DNA of 64,000 nucleotides from Staphylococcus saprophyticus subsp. saprophyticus ATCC 15305 = NCTC 7292 (GCF_000010125.1 NC_007350.1:2046001-2110000), one strand, 5' to 3'; shown: positions 28,296 through 37,369, counted from the stretch's first letter. The notes: generated from the letters alone by a model not told the origin. Translations and numbers: made by a program.

Positions 28296-29437
28296 TATAA
28301 TCTCTCCAGTATTTTTGTTTTATCTTTAAATTCTTGCACTTCATTTTCAGGTATAGAATCAATAGTAATCCCTGAACCCACTCCATAAATTGCTTCATCA
28401 TTTAAGTATTGTATTGTGCGAATTGGCACATTGAAAATAGATTTACCCTCCGGCAATAATAAGCCTATTGTGCCACAATAAGCATGTCTCGGTGTCTGTT
28501 CTAAATCTTTAATATATTGCATCGTATTCAATTTAGGTGCACCGGTAATTGAACCACATGGGAATAAAGCAGTTAATACATCTATTAAATCTGTCTTGCT
28601 ACTAAGTTCACTTGTTACCATTGAAGTCATTTGAAAAACGGTGCTATACGTTTCGATATGAAAAGGTTTATAGACCTTTACGGTTCCAGTCTTTGCAATT
28701 CGACTCATATCATTACGTAATAAATCTACAATCATCACGTTCTCCGCTCTATCTTTTGCTGATTGTGCCAGTGTCATTTGGTTAAGTTGGTCTTCTGCTT
28801 TCGTTTTACCTCGTGCGATTGTCCCTTTCATTGGTTTACTTAATAGTACATCTGCTTTGTTTTTAAAAGGTCCTCGTTGGAAAAATAATTCGGGTGACAT
28901 AGAGGCAATTTGTATTTCTTCTGTGTCTATAAGTGCAGCATAAAAACCATGATTTTGTTGTAATAACGTATAATATAAATCTGCAATGGGTTGTCGTATT
29001 TGATCTGTTAAACGTGTTGTGTAGTTTACTTGATATGTATTGCCTTCAATAATCGCCGATTGAATCATTTTAATATGTTCTACCAGTTGAGACGATGGGT
29101 GTTTAAATTTAAAATTACATTTCTGTTGCGGTGGTTGTTTGTCATTTTGTTTTTCAGCATCCGTAGCTTGATCAAACGCATAAGCTGCTGCATATATATA
29201 CGCATCTTCAATTTTCACTGTAGACATTTGAGAATTAAAATACGGTGCCGCTTCATAGGCTATATAAAGCGCAACATAATAACCTGCTTTTTGCTTAGCT
29301 TCTGCAAAAGAAATCACTTCCCCAACCGTTTCAATGTTCGGAGCTACTTTTTTATCTGTACACTGTGTGAGTAAATATTGATGCATTTCATGATTTTCTT
29401 CATCTAATGTATAACGATAATTAAAGTGTATTTGCAT
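28295..29437 (-). CDS. pabB: Aminodeoxychorismate synthase component I PabB
   Basis: Chorismate-binding enzyme, 380 aa, which aminates chorismate with ammonia from PabA. The catalytic PMKGT lysine motif (PIKGT in most PabB) is present in SKPMKGTIARG, and the C-terminal CGSITGAPK and YGVGSGITIDS motifs bind chorismate. It is shorter at the N terminus than TrpE, lacking an obvious tryptophan-binding region. It overlaps pabA by 17 nt. Confidence 0.92.
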   Translation of the reverse strand: MQIHFNYRYTLDEENHEMHQYLLTQCTDKKVAPNIETVGEVISFAEAKQKAGYYVALYIAYEAAPYFNSQMSTVKIEDAYIYAAAYAFDQATDAEKQNDKQPPQQKCNFKFKHPSSQLVEHIKMIQSAIIEGNTYQVNYTTRLTDQIRQPIADLYYTLLQQNHGFYAALIDTEEIQIASMSPELFFQRGPFKNKADVLLSKPMKGTIARGKTKAEDQLNQMTLAQSAKDRAENVMIVDLLRNDMSRIAKTGTVKVYKPFHIETYSTVFQMTSMVTSELSSKTDLIDVLTALFPCGSITGAPKLNTMQYIKDLEQTPRHAYCGTIGLLLPEGKSIFNVPIRTIQYLNDEAIYGVGSGITIDSIPENEVQEFKDKTKILERL

Positions 29438-30014
29438 GATACGCCTCCACTATATTTATAAATGTTTGTATTTGTGTTAACCCATGTTCACTTAGGATTG
29501 ATTCAGGATGATATTGAACGCCATATATAGGTAATACTTTATGTTCTAATCCCATAATAATATTGTCTTCATTGATTGCAGTAATTTCTAATGTATTCGG
29601 AAAAGTTTGTGCATGTGCTTTTAAAGAATGATAGCGCATAACTTTAAAAGTTTCCGGTAATTGATGAAATAGACCTTTGCCACTATGTCGAATTTGAGTA
29701 GTATGCCCATGAATCGGTTTATCACTTTTGATAATATCGCCACCAAAATAAGTCACAATTTGTTGGAAGCCAAGGCAAACACCTAGTATGGGCATTGCTT
29801 CAGAGAATGTTTTAATAACCTCATTTAATAATGGATAATCTCTGGGCGCACCTGGCCCCGGAGAAATAATAATTGCTTTAGGTGCTAGCTCATATATTTT
29901 ATTTACTGTTAAATACGTAACGTCTATCACTTCGATTAAGCCACGATAACTTTGTTTTACATAGTCTACAATGTTATAAGTAAACGAATCTTTATTATCA
30001 ATAATTAATATCAT
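29421..30014 (-). CDS. pabA: Aminodeoxychorismate synthase glutaminase PabA
   Basis: Class I glutamine amidotransferase, 197 aa, supplying ammonia to PabB. The nucleophile is C80 (LGVCLGFQ) and the His-Glu pair is in YGVQYHPES. First gene of pabABC, with AGAGGTGA before the ATG. The 61-bp gap to the divergent que promoter holds its promoter. A TrpG role is possible in principle but the pab neighbours decide it. Confidence 0.92.
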   Translation of the reverse strand: MILIIDNKDSFTYNIVDYVKQSYRGLIEVIDVTYLTVNKIYELAPKAIIISPGPGAPRDYPLLNEVIKTFSEAMPILGVCLGFQQIVTYFGGDIIKSDKPIHGHTTQIRHSGKGLFHQLPETFKVMRYHSLKAHAQTFPNTLEITAINEDNIIMGLEHKVLPIYGVQYHPESILSEHGLTQIQTFINIVEAYHANTL

Positions 30015-30075
30015 GTTGTCACCTCTTTTTAAAAATGTTCAATAGTCTGTTATACTTATTATCACAAATATTAGC

Positions 30076-30104
30076 TTGATTTTACAGTTTAAATATATTA
30101 TTCT
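30076..30104 (+). promoter_or_regulatory. Promoter of the queCDE operon
   Basis: -35 TTGATT (30076-30081), 17-bp spacer, -10 TATTCT (30099-30104), about 25 bp before the preQ1 aptamer. Confidence 0.65.
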
Positions 30105-30128
30105 GAATCACGTTATAAATGAATATAA

Positions 30129-30164
30129 AGAGGTTCCTAGCTGATACCCTCTATAAAAAACTAG
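30129..30164 (+). promoter_or_regulatory. PreQ1-I riboswitch aptamer
   Basis: AGAGGTTCCTAGCT, then ACCCTCT, then an A-rich stretch ending in CTAG: stem P1 is AGAGG/CCTCT and the A-rich tail with CTAG docks on the loop CCTAGC to form the H-type pseudoknot. All conserved positions of the class I preQ1 aptamer that I remember are present. It would sense preQ1 and lower queCDE transcription. Confidence 0.93.
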
Positions 30165-30175
30165 ACACATGTACA

Positions 30176-30210
30176 ACGTCTGTCTTTTTTATAGAGATAG
30201 GCGTTTTTTT
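30176..30210 (+). terminator. Expression-platform terminator of the preQ1 riboswitch
   Basis: Ten-pair stem ACGTCTGTCT / AGATAGGCGT (two G-T pairs) followed by seven T residues, 12 nt after the aptamer. The segment AGACA (30162-30167 region) just after the aptamer can pair with TGTCT (30181-30185) of the left arm and could act as antiterminator when preQ1 is absent. Confidence 0.82.
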
Positions 30211-30269
30211 ATGCGCTTATCTAAACCCTGTACCAGTTAGTTCGACTATTTTTAAGGAGTGCAAGACAA

Positions 30270-30941
30270 ATGTCAGAACAAACATTAGACAATAACAAAG
30301 CCATCGTCGTATTTAGTGGTGGTCAAGATAGTACGACGTGCTTATTTTGGGCAAAAAAACATTTTGAGTCGGTAGAACTTGTCACATTCGCATATGGCCA
30401 AAGACATGACACCGAAATTGAAGTCGCAAAGCAAATTGCAGATGAACAAGGTGTGAAGCATCATCTACTTGATATGTCATTACTTTCACAACTTACACCC
30501 AATGCATTAACGCAACACGACTTAGACATCGAGGTTGGTGATGATGGTATTCCAAATACCTTTGTACCTGCAAGAAATTTATTATTCCTTTCATTTGCTG
30601 GTGCATTAGCTTACCAAACCAATGCCAAACATATTATTACCGGCGTTTGCGAAACTGACTTTTCAGGATATCCAGACTGTAGAGATAGCTTTGTTAAATC
30701 AATGAATGTCACATTATCACTTTCTATGGATAAAGACTTCGTCATTCATACACCATTAATGTGGTTAGATAAAAAAGCCACATGGGCTTTAAGCGATGAT
30801 TTAGGCGTTTTAGATTATATCCGTTACAATACGTTAACTTGTTATAACGGCGTCATTGGAGATGGCTGTGGAGAATGTCCAGCTTGTCAATTAAGAGCAA
30901 ATGGTTTAAATGCTTATCTAGCGGAAAAAGGAGTGGACTAA
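30270..30941 (+). CDS. queC: 7-cyano-7-deazaguanine synthase QueC
   Basis: Converts 7-carboxy-7-deazaguanine and ammonia to preQ0 with ATP. 223 aa; the PP-loop is SGGQDS at residues 16-21 and the zinc site is C191, C200, C203, C206 ([11 protein letters not shown]). AAGGAG precedes the ATG. First gene of queCDE, one base before queD. Confidence 0.97.
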   Translation: MSEQTLDNNKAIVVFSGGQDSTTCLFWAKKHFESVELVTFAYGQRHDTEIEVAKQIADEQGVKHHLLDMSLLSQLTPNALTQHDLDIEVGDDGIPNTFVPARNLLFLSFAGALAYQTNAKHIITGVCETDFSGYPDCRDSFVKSMNVTLSLSMDKDFVIHTPLMWLDKKATWALSDDLGVLDYIRYNTLTCYNGVIGDGCGECPACQLRANGLNAYLAEKGVD

Positions 30942-30942
30942 T

Positions 30943-31368
30943 ATGTTCCAACAAAATTATCCAAGCGTACAACATCCCTATAGCTTCGAACTAAATAAAG
31001 ACTTTAATTTTTCTGCCGCACATTACATACCAAGTGAGGATGCAGGAAAATGCATGCGTACACATGGTCACACATACTTTGTAAATTTAACAATTGCTGG
31101 TGACACTTTAGATCACAATGGTTTCTTAGTGAATTTTAGTGAATTGAAACAATTGGTTCATGGCCAATTTGATCATTATTTACTTAATGATTTACCGCAA
31201 TTTGAAGGCAAAAGCCCTTCTACCGAAATCGTTGCCCAAACTATTTATGAAATGGTTCAAACTTCGTTGAATCAACGTGACAACCAACCTAAATGTTTAC
31301 AGGTCTATGTCAGAGAAACGCCTACCAGTTATGTTGTTTATCGACCAAAGGAGACAAAACATGAGTAA
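30943..31368 (+). CDS. queD: 6-carboxytetrahydropterin synthase QueD
   Basis: Makes 6-carboxy-5,6,7,8-tetrahydropterin from dihydroneopterin triphosphate. 141 aa with zinc ligands H27 (FSAAH), H41 and H43 (HGH) and catalytic C37. Overlaps queE by 8 nt. Confidence 0.95.
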   Translation: MFQQNYPSVQHPYSFELNKDFNFSAAHYIPSEDAGKCMRTHGHTYFVNLTIAGDTLDHNGFLVNFSELKQLVHGQFDHYLLNDLPQFEGKSPSTEIVAQTIYEMVQTSLNQRDNQPKCLQVYVRETPTSYVVYRPKETKHE

Positions 31369-32077
31369 AATACCCGTTTTAGAAATATTTGGCCCAACTA
31401 TTCAAGGTGAAGGACGCGTGATAGGTAGAAAGACCATGTTTGTGCGTACAGCAGGGTGTGATTATCGTTGTAGTTGGTGCGATTCAAGTTTCACTTGGGA
31501 CGGTAGTGCTAAAGAAGATATTAGAATGATGTCAGCTGAAGAAATATATGACCAACTTTATCATATTGCTGGCGATTCATTTAATCATGTCACTATATCT
31601 GGTGGAAATCCTGCTTTAATTAAAGGCATTCAACAATTAGTAGATTTATTTGATGACAAAGGGATTCAAAGTGCTTTAGAAACACAAGGTAGCAAATTCC
31701 AACCATGGATGACTCAAATTGATGACTTAACTATTAGCCCCAAACCACCAAGTTCAAAAATGAAACCTAATCTCCCTATTCTAGATGAAGTCATCGAGCA
31801 ATGTGTGCCGGAATCATTGAACTTGAAAGTTGTAATCTTTGATGACGAAGACTACCAATTCGCTAAGATGATTCATCATCGTTATCCTACTGTGCCTTTC
31901 TATTTACAGGTCGGAAATCCCTATTTAGATGGCGAGCATGTAGAAGCTCACACTGAAAAATTATTATCATTATATGAAACATTGGTAGACCGTGTGATGG
32001 TGAGTAGTGATATGAATAATGTATATGTATTACCTCAATTACACACACTGCTTTGGAGTAACAAAAAAGGTGTTTAA
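31361..32077 (+). CDS. queE: 7-carboxy-7-deazaguanine synthase QueE
   Basis: Radical SAM enzyme forming 7-carboxy-7-deazaguanine. 238 aa from the ATG at 31361, which has a perfect AAAGGAG inside queD. The 4Fe-4S ligands are C33, C37 and C40 (CX3CX2C, as in CDYRCSWC) and the GGNPAL segment is the SAM-binding GGE-like motif. An upstream in-frame start overlapping queD by 90 nt is unlikely. Confidence 0.96.
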   Translation: MSKIPVLEIFGPTIQGEGRVIGRKTMFVRTAGCDYRCSWCDSSFTWDGSAKEDIRMMSAEEIYDQLYHIAGDSFNHVTISGGNPALIKGIQQLVDLFDDKGIQSALETQGSKFQPWMTQIDDLTISPKPPSSKMKPNLPILDEVIEQCVPESLNLKVVIFDDEDYQFAKMIHHRYPTVPFYLQVGNPYLDGEHVEAHTEKLLSLYETLVDRVMVSSDMNNVYVLPQLHTLLWSNKKGV

Positions 32078-32090
32078 ATTGAGTATTGAA

Positions 32091-32140
32091 TGCGATCCGT
32101 TGTATAATGCTCTTTGTCTATATAACGAATCGCTTTTTTT
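32091..32140 (+). terminator. Terminator of queCDE
   Basis: Imperfect stem TGCGAT..GTTGTATA / TATATAAC..ATCGC followed by seven T residues. Confidence 0.78.
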
Positions 32141-32317
32141 GTGATGCAAATATTATATAGTGGATTATCACTGTAGACATCATTTCATTCATTTATATCA
32201 AGTTATTCTTATTCAAACTATATTGGATAATTTTTAATTAAAGACACGAAATTAAATGATTAACTTTAACTTAATTGATATAATGTTTCAATGAAGTATC
32301 TAGGTTAGGAGAGCATC

Positions 32318-32911
32318 ATGCCGATTAATATCATTATAAATATCGCTGCGATATGCATCATACTTGGTATTGATTTATATCGTCAGAATTTTAAACAACT
32401 AAAGTTTAGCTCTATACTAATAGCAATCTGTCTCAACAGTATTATTAATATATTTCTAGTTGGAGAATATGATTACATCGTATTTTATACATGTGGTCAA
32501 CTAATAATTTGGACATTATTACAATTATATCTAGACCGAAAAGTAGCTGCTTTCAAGGTAACAGACCAAAAATTTATCGCAGTTGTACTCACAATCATTT
32601 TGAGTACTTCACTCATTCTTACATATAGTACGAGTCATGATTCTTATTACATGTCTATCCCTTATTTAGCGCCAGCTATTTTCCTTATTGGAGCAATTTT
32701 ACTATTTTATAGTACCTTTCAGCCAAAAGAAAAAGAACAACTTAAACCTATGAATCGGATTAAGCGCCCTATCTTTGTCGGGCAATTATTGATTATACTT
32801 TCCTTTACGATAATGACCTTATTAACACCTTATTGGTATGCTTTCATCATAATTCATTTACTATTTATCGGGTTTTTATTATGGCAGAATATATTTTTTT
32901 CTAATAAATGA
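32318..32911 (+). CDS. Six-to-seven-helix membrane protein of unknown function
   Basis: 197 aa, hydrophobic segments through most of its length with a short charged loop (about residues 130-145, rich in K, E and Q). TTAGGAGA precedes the ATG. I do not recognise a family. It is a single gene between queCDE and a GlsB-like gene, same strand, with 68 nt between it and the next. Confidence 0.65.
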   Translation: MPINIIINIAAICIILGIDLYRQNFKQLKFSSILIAICLNSIINIFLVGEYDYIVFYTCGQLIIWTLLQLYLDRKVAAFKVTDQKFIAVVLTIILSTSLILTYSTSHDSYYMSIPYLAPAIFLIGAILLFYSTFQPKEKEQLKPMNRIKRPIFVGQLLIILSFTIMTLLTPYWYAFIIIHLLFIGFLLWQNIFFSNK

Positions 32912-32979
32912 TTAAGATATTATATTTTGTGGTATATGATAACAGTTAATTAAGTTTTTATTAAAGGAGGTAAATCATT

Positions 32980-33231
32980 ATGGGCTTTATTCTTATGTTA
33001 ATTGTCGGTGGTTTAATCGGCTGGATTGCTGGTGGTATCGTCGGTAAAGATATTCCAGGTGGTATTTTAGGTAATATTATTGCTGGTATCGTTGGTTCAG
33101 CATTAGGTTCTTGGCTACTTGGAGATTGGGGTTGGCACTTAGGTGGCATCGCTGTGTTCCCAGCACTTATCGGTACAATTATCTTAGTAGCAGTTGTATC
33201 ATTTATTTTTGGTAAATTACGTAAAAAATAA
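32980..33231 (+). CDS. GlsB/YeaQ/YmgE-family stress membrane protein
   Basis: 83 aa, three hydrophobic segments, rich in glycine and isoleucine (GGLIGWIAGGIVGKDIPGG near the N terminus), the signature of transglycosylase-associated family proteins. Strong AAAGGAGG Shine-Dalgarno. Usually induced by stress; I see no sigma-B sequence directly upstream. Confidence 0.85.
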   Translation: MGFILMLIVGGLIGWIAGGIVGKDIPGGILGNIIAGIVGSALGSWLLGDWGWHLGGIAVFPALIGTIILVAVVSFIFGKLRKK

Positions 33232-33242
33232 TCGCAATTTTT

Positions 33243-33279
33243 AAAAGCCAATTTCGAATAATTGAAATTGGCTTTTTTT
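33243..33279 (+). terminator. Terminator after the GlsB-like gene
   Basis: Arms AAAAGCCAATTTC and GAAATTGGCTTTT with a T-run. Confidence 0.88.
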
Positions 33280-33339
33280 CTATGTCTTTGTAGACCATTT
33301 ATCATAATATTATTAGTCCTAATTGCACTTTATATAAAT

Positions 33340-33388
33340 AAAAAAGCGATACAAGCTAGCCACTTATCAAGTGTCCACCTTGTATCGC
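33340..33388 (-). terminator. Terminator of the csbB-like gene
   Basis: Ten-base arms GCGATACAAG and CTTGTATCGC enclose a second hairpin CACTT/AAGTG; a six-T run follows on the minus strand. Confidence 0.85.
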
Positions 33389-33448
33389 GTGTGTTGCAAA
33401 ATCATTACGCACACTAACTTTCAATACGCTTAACAATTAACAGGTAAC

Positions 33449-34510
33449 TCATCTGTTTTTAATTAATTCTTTTTCTGATTTACTTTTTTCAGACATTTCA
33501 TGTTGTCGATCGTTGCGTTCGATTTCATGGTTAATGTCTTGATTTATATTTTGTTTATTATTATCACACGCATAGTTAAAGTTCGTTGCTTGGACGATGT
33601 ATTTTGGACGTTGTTTCACTTCATAATAAATACGTCCAATATATTCGCCTACAATACCAATGGATATCAACTGTATCCCACCGAGTAATAAGATAGCGGC
33701 AATCGTAGAGAAATAACCTGGCGTTTCCACACCACGAATCATAATACCGACTGAAATGTATCCTATATAAAGTAAACTAATAAAGAACACGATAAGCCCG
33801 AGATATATCATGGCCCGTAATGGTTTATTATTAAAAGAAATTAAGCCATCTATACCGTAATTTAATAATTTACTAAATGACCATTTTGATTCGCCATCTT
33901 CACGCTCTACATTTTCATACGTAAACACTTTGGTATTATAACCAATCCACTCATATAATCCTTTTGAAAAACGATTATATTCATCTAATTGTGTGAGTGA
34001 TATAACAGCACGTTGACTCAGTAATCTAAAGTCTCCAATACCGTCTTCTAGTTTAATATCTTCAACAAAATGATTAATTAATTTATAATAAATTTTAGTC
34101 ATTACTTTTCTGGATTGTTTTTCACCAATTCTATCACGCTTAGCTATCACTTGATCGTAACCGTCCATATAACCTTCAATCATCTGAGGGATGAGTTCCG
34201 GCGGATGTTGTAAATCGGCATCTATCATAATCACACCATCACAGTCTTTACTATGTTGGTAGCCAGCTATCATTGCAGATTCTTTACCAAAGTTTCGGCT
34301 AAATGAAATAAATTTCACGTGATGATCTTTTGTAGCCATATCTTGTATATAATTAATTGTTTTGTCTTTACTACCATCATCTACAAATAATATATCGTAG
34401 TCATAGTGATGGTACTGACTATCTTTCGATAAAATCTCAGTCAATTTTTCATACGTTTTTAAAATCACTTCACCTTCATTATAACAAGGTACTATAACTC
34501 TCATTTGCAT
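33449..34510 (-). CDS. csbB: CsbB/GtrB-type membrane glycosyltransferase (GT2)
   Basis: 353 aa. N-terminal GT-A domain with VPCYNEGE, DDGSKDKT and DADLQHPP (metal-binding D-x-D), and the polyprenyl-phosphate-transferase segment EDGIGDFRLL; two helices at about 232-295 anchor it. It should charge undecaprenyl phosphate with a sugar (GlcNAc in the B. subtilis/S. aureus CsbB, used by YfhO to decorate lipoteichoic acid). A polar tail of about 45 residues rich in N, K and E follows the helices. No YfhO-like gene is adjacent. Symbol by family resemblance and location. Confidence 0.75.
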   Translation of the reverse strand: MQMRVIVPCYNEGEVILKTYEKLTEILSKDSQYHHYDYDILFVDDGSKDKTINYIQDMATKDHHVKFISFSRNFGKESAMIAGYQHSKDCDGVIMIDADLQHPPELIPQMIEGYMDGYDQVIAKRDRIGEKQSRKVMTKIYYKLINHFVEDIKLEDGIGDFRLLSQRAVISLTQLDEYNRFSKGLYEWIGYNTKVFTYENVEREDGESKWSFSKLLNYGIDGLISFNNKPLRAMIYLGLIVFFISLLYIGYISVGIMIRGVETPGYFSTIAAILLLGGIQLISIGIVGEYIGRIYYEVKQRPKYIVQATNFNYACDNNKQNINQDINHEIERNDRQHEMSEKSKSEKELIKNR

Positions 34511-34834
34511 ACCTAAACACCTTCATTTCAATTACTTCAATTTTACTTTATCAATTCCCACCTACATCATGCTATCTAAATCAATTAAATTTACACAATC
34601 TTTATATAGCCTTAATGTTCAATGGTAAAACTTAATGTATATGCTTAGTTTCTGCCTTTGCTTAAATTAACACGTTCATGTCAATTTAATGTTCATAAAC
34701 TCAGTAAAAACGATTTTTTACTCAATTAATCATATTGACTGAAATTTAAAATGATTAAAGATATAAATTGTTACATTAAGTCTATCAACTATTGGAATTA
34801 TTTGAAAACAATAACCATTGCAACAATAAATAAA

Positions 34835-34998
34835 GGGAGTGGGACAGAAATCAAATTTTTTAATAGAGATTTCGTAGTCCAACCCCGGCAAGGATGACTA
34901 GGATTGAAAAAAGCTTGATATAAGCGTATTTTCAATTCAGTCATCTACTGCCTAAACGAAAAAGAGTCTGGGACAACTATTTATGTCCCAGACTCATC
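34835..34998. repeat. Composite intergenic repeat, copy A
   Basis: Shares two blocks with copy B at 44554-44793: block 1 (about 34839-34883, starting GTGGGACAGAAATCAAA and ending TTCGTAGTCC) and block 2 (about 34929-34963, TTTTCAATTCAGTCATCTAC through GAAAAA), followed by the terminator GAGTCTGGGACA / TGTCCCAGACTC. The middle differs in length. It fills most of the 494-nt gap 34511-35004; the remainder is AT-rich without a gene. Confidence 0.75.
34964..34995 (-). terminator. Terminator of the aldo/keto reductase gene
   Basis: Perfect 12-bp arms GAGTCTGGGACA and TGTCCCAGACTC, 9 bp past the stop; forms the end of repeat copy A. Confidence 0.88.
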
Positions 34999-35004
34999 TT
35001 TCGT

Positions 35005-35844
35005 TTATTTTAATGTACCGATGCGTACTTCATCTGGATCTTTACCTTGTCTTTCATCACGATTCATTGCATCAATTTCTGCGATATCTGTGAGCTCAAG
35101 ATTAAAATCGAAGATATCATAATTTTCTTTAATACGTTCAGGTGTCTTTGATTTTGGAATAATAAGTCGGTTATGTGCAAGGTGCCAACGTAACACAATT
35201 TGAGCCGGTGTCTTCTCATAGCGTTCTGCTAGTTTTAAAATGACTTCATGTTCAAGTAAACCTCGATTTCTCATCAACGGCATCCACGCTGTAACAGCAA
35301 TATCTTTACTATCACAGTATGCTTGCAGTTCTTGTTGATTAAAGTAAGGATGTACTTCAATTTGATTCACAGCTGGCACGATATCTGTTTCACTCATTAA
35401 TTTCTCTAAATGGTGTTGTTTAAAGTTACATACACCAATCGCACGTATTCTACCCGCTTCATATAATGCCTCCATAGCTTTATAACTTTCTATAAATAAG
35501 TCATCTGCTTCACATGGCCAATGTATTAAAAATAAATCTAGGTAATCAGTACCTAAATTTTCAATAGATTTAGTAAAAAATTCAATTGTACGGTCATAAC
35601 CCTGATAATCATTCCATAATTTTGATGTGATAAATAAATCTTCACGCGGAATGTCAGCTTTTTTTAATGCATTGCCTAAGGCTATTTCATTTTTATAAAA
35701 ATAGGCAGTATCAAATGCACGATAACCAGCATCTAGTGCTGTTGCTACTGAAACATTCATTTCGTCATCAGTAATTTTATAGACACCTAATCCAACTTTC
35801 GGCATAGGATAACCGTTGTTTAAATAATATACGTCTTCTAACAT
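35005..35844 (-). CDS. Aldo/keto reductase (AKR5-like)
   Basis: NADPH-dependent oxidoreductase, 279 aa, TIM-barrel. The catalytic tetrad is D45, Y50, K75 and H108 (FDTAYFY, TSKLW, LIHWP), and the NADP-binding K-S-x-x-x-x-R-I motif appears as IPKSKTPERIKEN. Resembles 2,5-diketo-gluconate/glyoxal reductases; substrate not readable. GGGG precedes the ATG. Confidence 0.88.
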   Translation of the reverse strand: MLEDVYYLNNGYPMPKVGLGVYKITDDEMNVSVATALDAGYRAFDTAYFYKNEIALGNALKKADIPREDLFITSKLWNDYQGYDRTIEFFTKSIENLGTDYLDLFLIHWPCEADDLFIESYKAMEALYEAGRIRAIGVCNFKQHHLEKLMSETDIVPAVNQIEVHPYFNQQELQAYCDSKDIAVTAWMPLMRNRGLLEHEVILKLAERYEKTPAQIVLRWHLAHNRLIIPKSKTPERIKENYDIFDFNLELTDIAEIDAMNRDERQGKDPDEVRIGTLK

Positions 35845-35942
35845 AATTCAAACCCCTTTTCATTTATGCTTCTAAATCCTGCACATATTACCAATACTGT
35901 TATTAAAATACACTATATCATCTTTTCATATATATAAAAATC

Positions 35943-35977
35943 AAAAAACCCCAACAAAGCATTGATGCTATGTCAGG
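35943..35977 (-). terminator. Terminator of mpfA
   Basis: On minus, CCTGACATAGCAT and ATGCTTTGTTGGGG form an imperfect stem followed by six T residues. Confidence 0.75.
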
Positions 35978-36014
35978 ATTTCGTATAACTATTCCATCTG
36001 AAACTGGAATTAGA

Positions 36015-37364
36015 TTAATCATTTTCTTCTTCTTCTTCAAGTTCTTCTAAAGTTGGTCTTGTTTTATTATGTTCTAATTCTAAAATAACTGTGATAATTT
36101 GATGATTATCAATTTCTGAAATAACCCATCTATCGTATTCAGTATCCACATAATCATTTTGCTGTAAATTGGTATTATGTGCTTGTAACCAACCGCCAAT
36201 GGTATCTATATCTTCTGAATCCTCAAATTCAATGCCAAGTTGATCGTTTAAATCATCTAATAACACACGACCATTAATTTGGTATCTATTTTCCGTTACT
36301 TTAACAATATCATTGACTTCATCATCGTCAAACTCATCACGGATTTCACCAACAATTTCTTCTAATATATCTTCCATTGTCAAGATACCAGCAGTACCGC
36401 CATATTCATCAATTATCAAACTAATATGAACATGTTCACGCTGCATACGTACCAGTGCATCACTAATACGTGTTGTTTCTGAAATCATAGGTAAATCATG
36501 AATGTAGTTACTTACTTTAATTTGTTTACCAGAAGCATATTCTGTTAAAAATTCTTTAACATTAATAAAGCCTTTCACATGGTCTTTATCTCCATCTGCT
36601 GTGATTGGATAACGTGTGAATTGATGTTCTTTAATCGTTTCTAACAATTCGTCTACATTAAATGGCTCATTCATTGTAATCATTTGTGTACGGGGAACCA
36701 TGATATCTTTAGACTGTCTTTCATCGAATGAAAAAATATTTTGCATATAAGCTAATTCTGTTTGATTGATTTCTCCACCGTTATAGCTATTATTAATTAT
36801 GATTTTTATTTCTTCTTCTGACATTGCATCGTTATTCGCATCTGGGTCAACGCCGAACATACGAATAATCATCCTTGCTGAACCATTCATTAACCAAATT
36901 AATGGTTTCATAACGACACCAAAATAATAAAGTGGTCTTGAATATAACAATGCTAATTTTTCAGTATGTTGAATCGCTAATGTCTTCGGTGCCAACTCAC
37001 CCAATACTACGTGCAAGTATGTCACGATAATAAAGGATACGATAAATGAAATTGTAGTAGTTAAAGCATCTGGTAAATGAATCAGTTCAAATAATGGATG
37101 CAATAATTTGTCGAAAGTTGGTTCACCTAACCAACCTAAACCTAATGACGTTACTGTTATACCGAGTTGACATGCCGATAAGTAATAGTCTAGATTTTTT
37201 ATCATTTTTTTAACTACGCGTGCGCTACCATTACCTTCCGCAGCGAGTTGATCGATTCTTGTACTACGCACTTTTACTAAAGCAAATTCCGATCCTACGA
37301 ATACCGTTGTTAATGCTATTAAAAGAAAAAATATTACTAAATTCATTATGGTCACTGTTTCCAA
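36015..37364 (-). CDS. mpfA: CNNM/CorC-type membrane protein MpfA (magnesium tolerance)
   Basis: 449 aa: DUF21/CNNM membrane domain (about 1-190, four helices), paired CBS domains (about 210-335; IMVPRTQMI, DEYGGTAGILTMED), and a C-terminal CorC_HlyC domain. Family members export or sense Mg2+; the S. aureus gene beside nagA and fruA is the Mg2+-tolerance factor mpfA, and synteny supports the name here. The predicted start is a TTG at 37364; the ATG at 37346 has a poor Shine-Dalgarno. The TTG is served by GGAGGTG 23 nt away, brought close by an intervening hairpin. Acidic C terminus (EEEEEND). Confidence 0.85.
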   Translation of the reverse strand: METVTIMNLVIFFLLIALTTVFVGSEFALVKVRSTRIDQLAAEGNGSARVVKKMIKNLDYYLSACQLGITVTSLGLGWLGEPTFDKLLHPLFELIHLPDALTTTISFIVSFIIVTYLHVVLGELAPKTLAIQHTEKLALLYSRPLYYFGVVMKPLIWLMNGSARMIIRMFGVDPDANNDAMSEEEIKIIINNSYNGGEINQTELAYMQNIFSFDERQSKDIMVPRTQMITMNEPFNVDELLETIKEHQFTRYPITADGDKDHVKGFINVKEFLTEYASGKQIKVSNYIHDLPMISETTRISDALVRMQREHVHISLIIDEYGGTAGILTMEDILEEIVGEIRDEFDDDEVNDIVKVTENRYQINGRVLLDDLNDQLGIEFEDSEDIDTIGGWLQAHNTNLQQNDYVDTEYDRWVISEIDNHQIITVILELEHNKTRPTLEELEEEEEND

Positions 37365-37369
37365 TTAGT

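Noticed and set aside
29030-29374. 114-residue plus-strand frame antisense to pabB
   Set aside because: Shadow of pabB; Arg/Ile/Phe composition and no Shine-Dalgarno.
32961-33305. 114-residue minus-strand frame covering the GlsB-like gene
   Set aside because: Antisense to a gene with a strong AAAGGAGG site; its Pro/Ile-rich product is the complement of glycine-rich repeats, and it runs through the terminator.
34500-34640. Sigma-B promoter for the csbB-like gene
   Set aside because: A GGGAAT -10-like sequence exists on minus, but no GTTT-type -35 lies at 12-15 bp.
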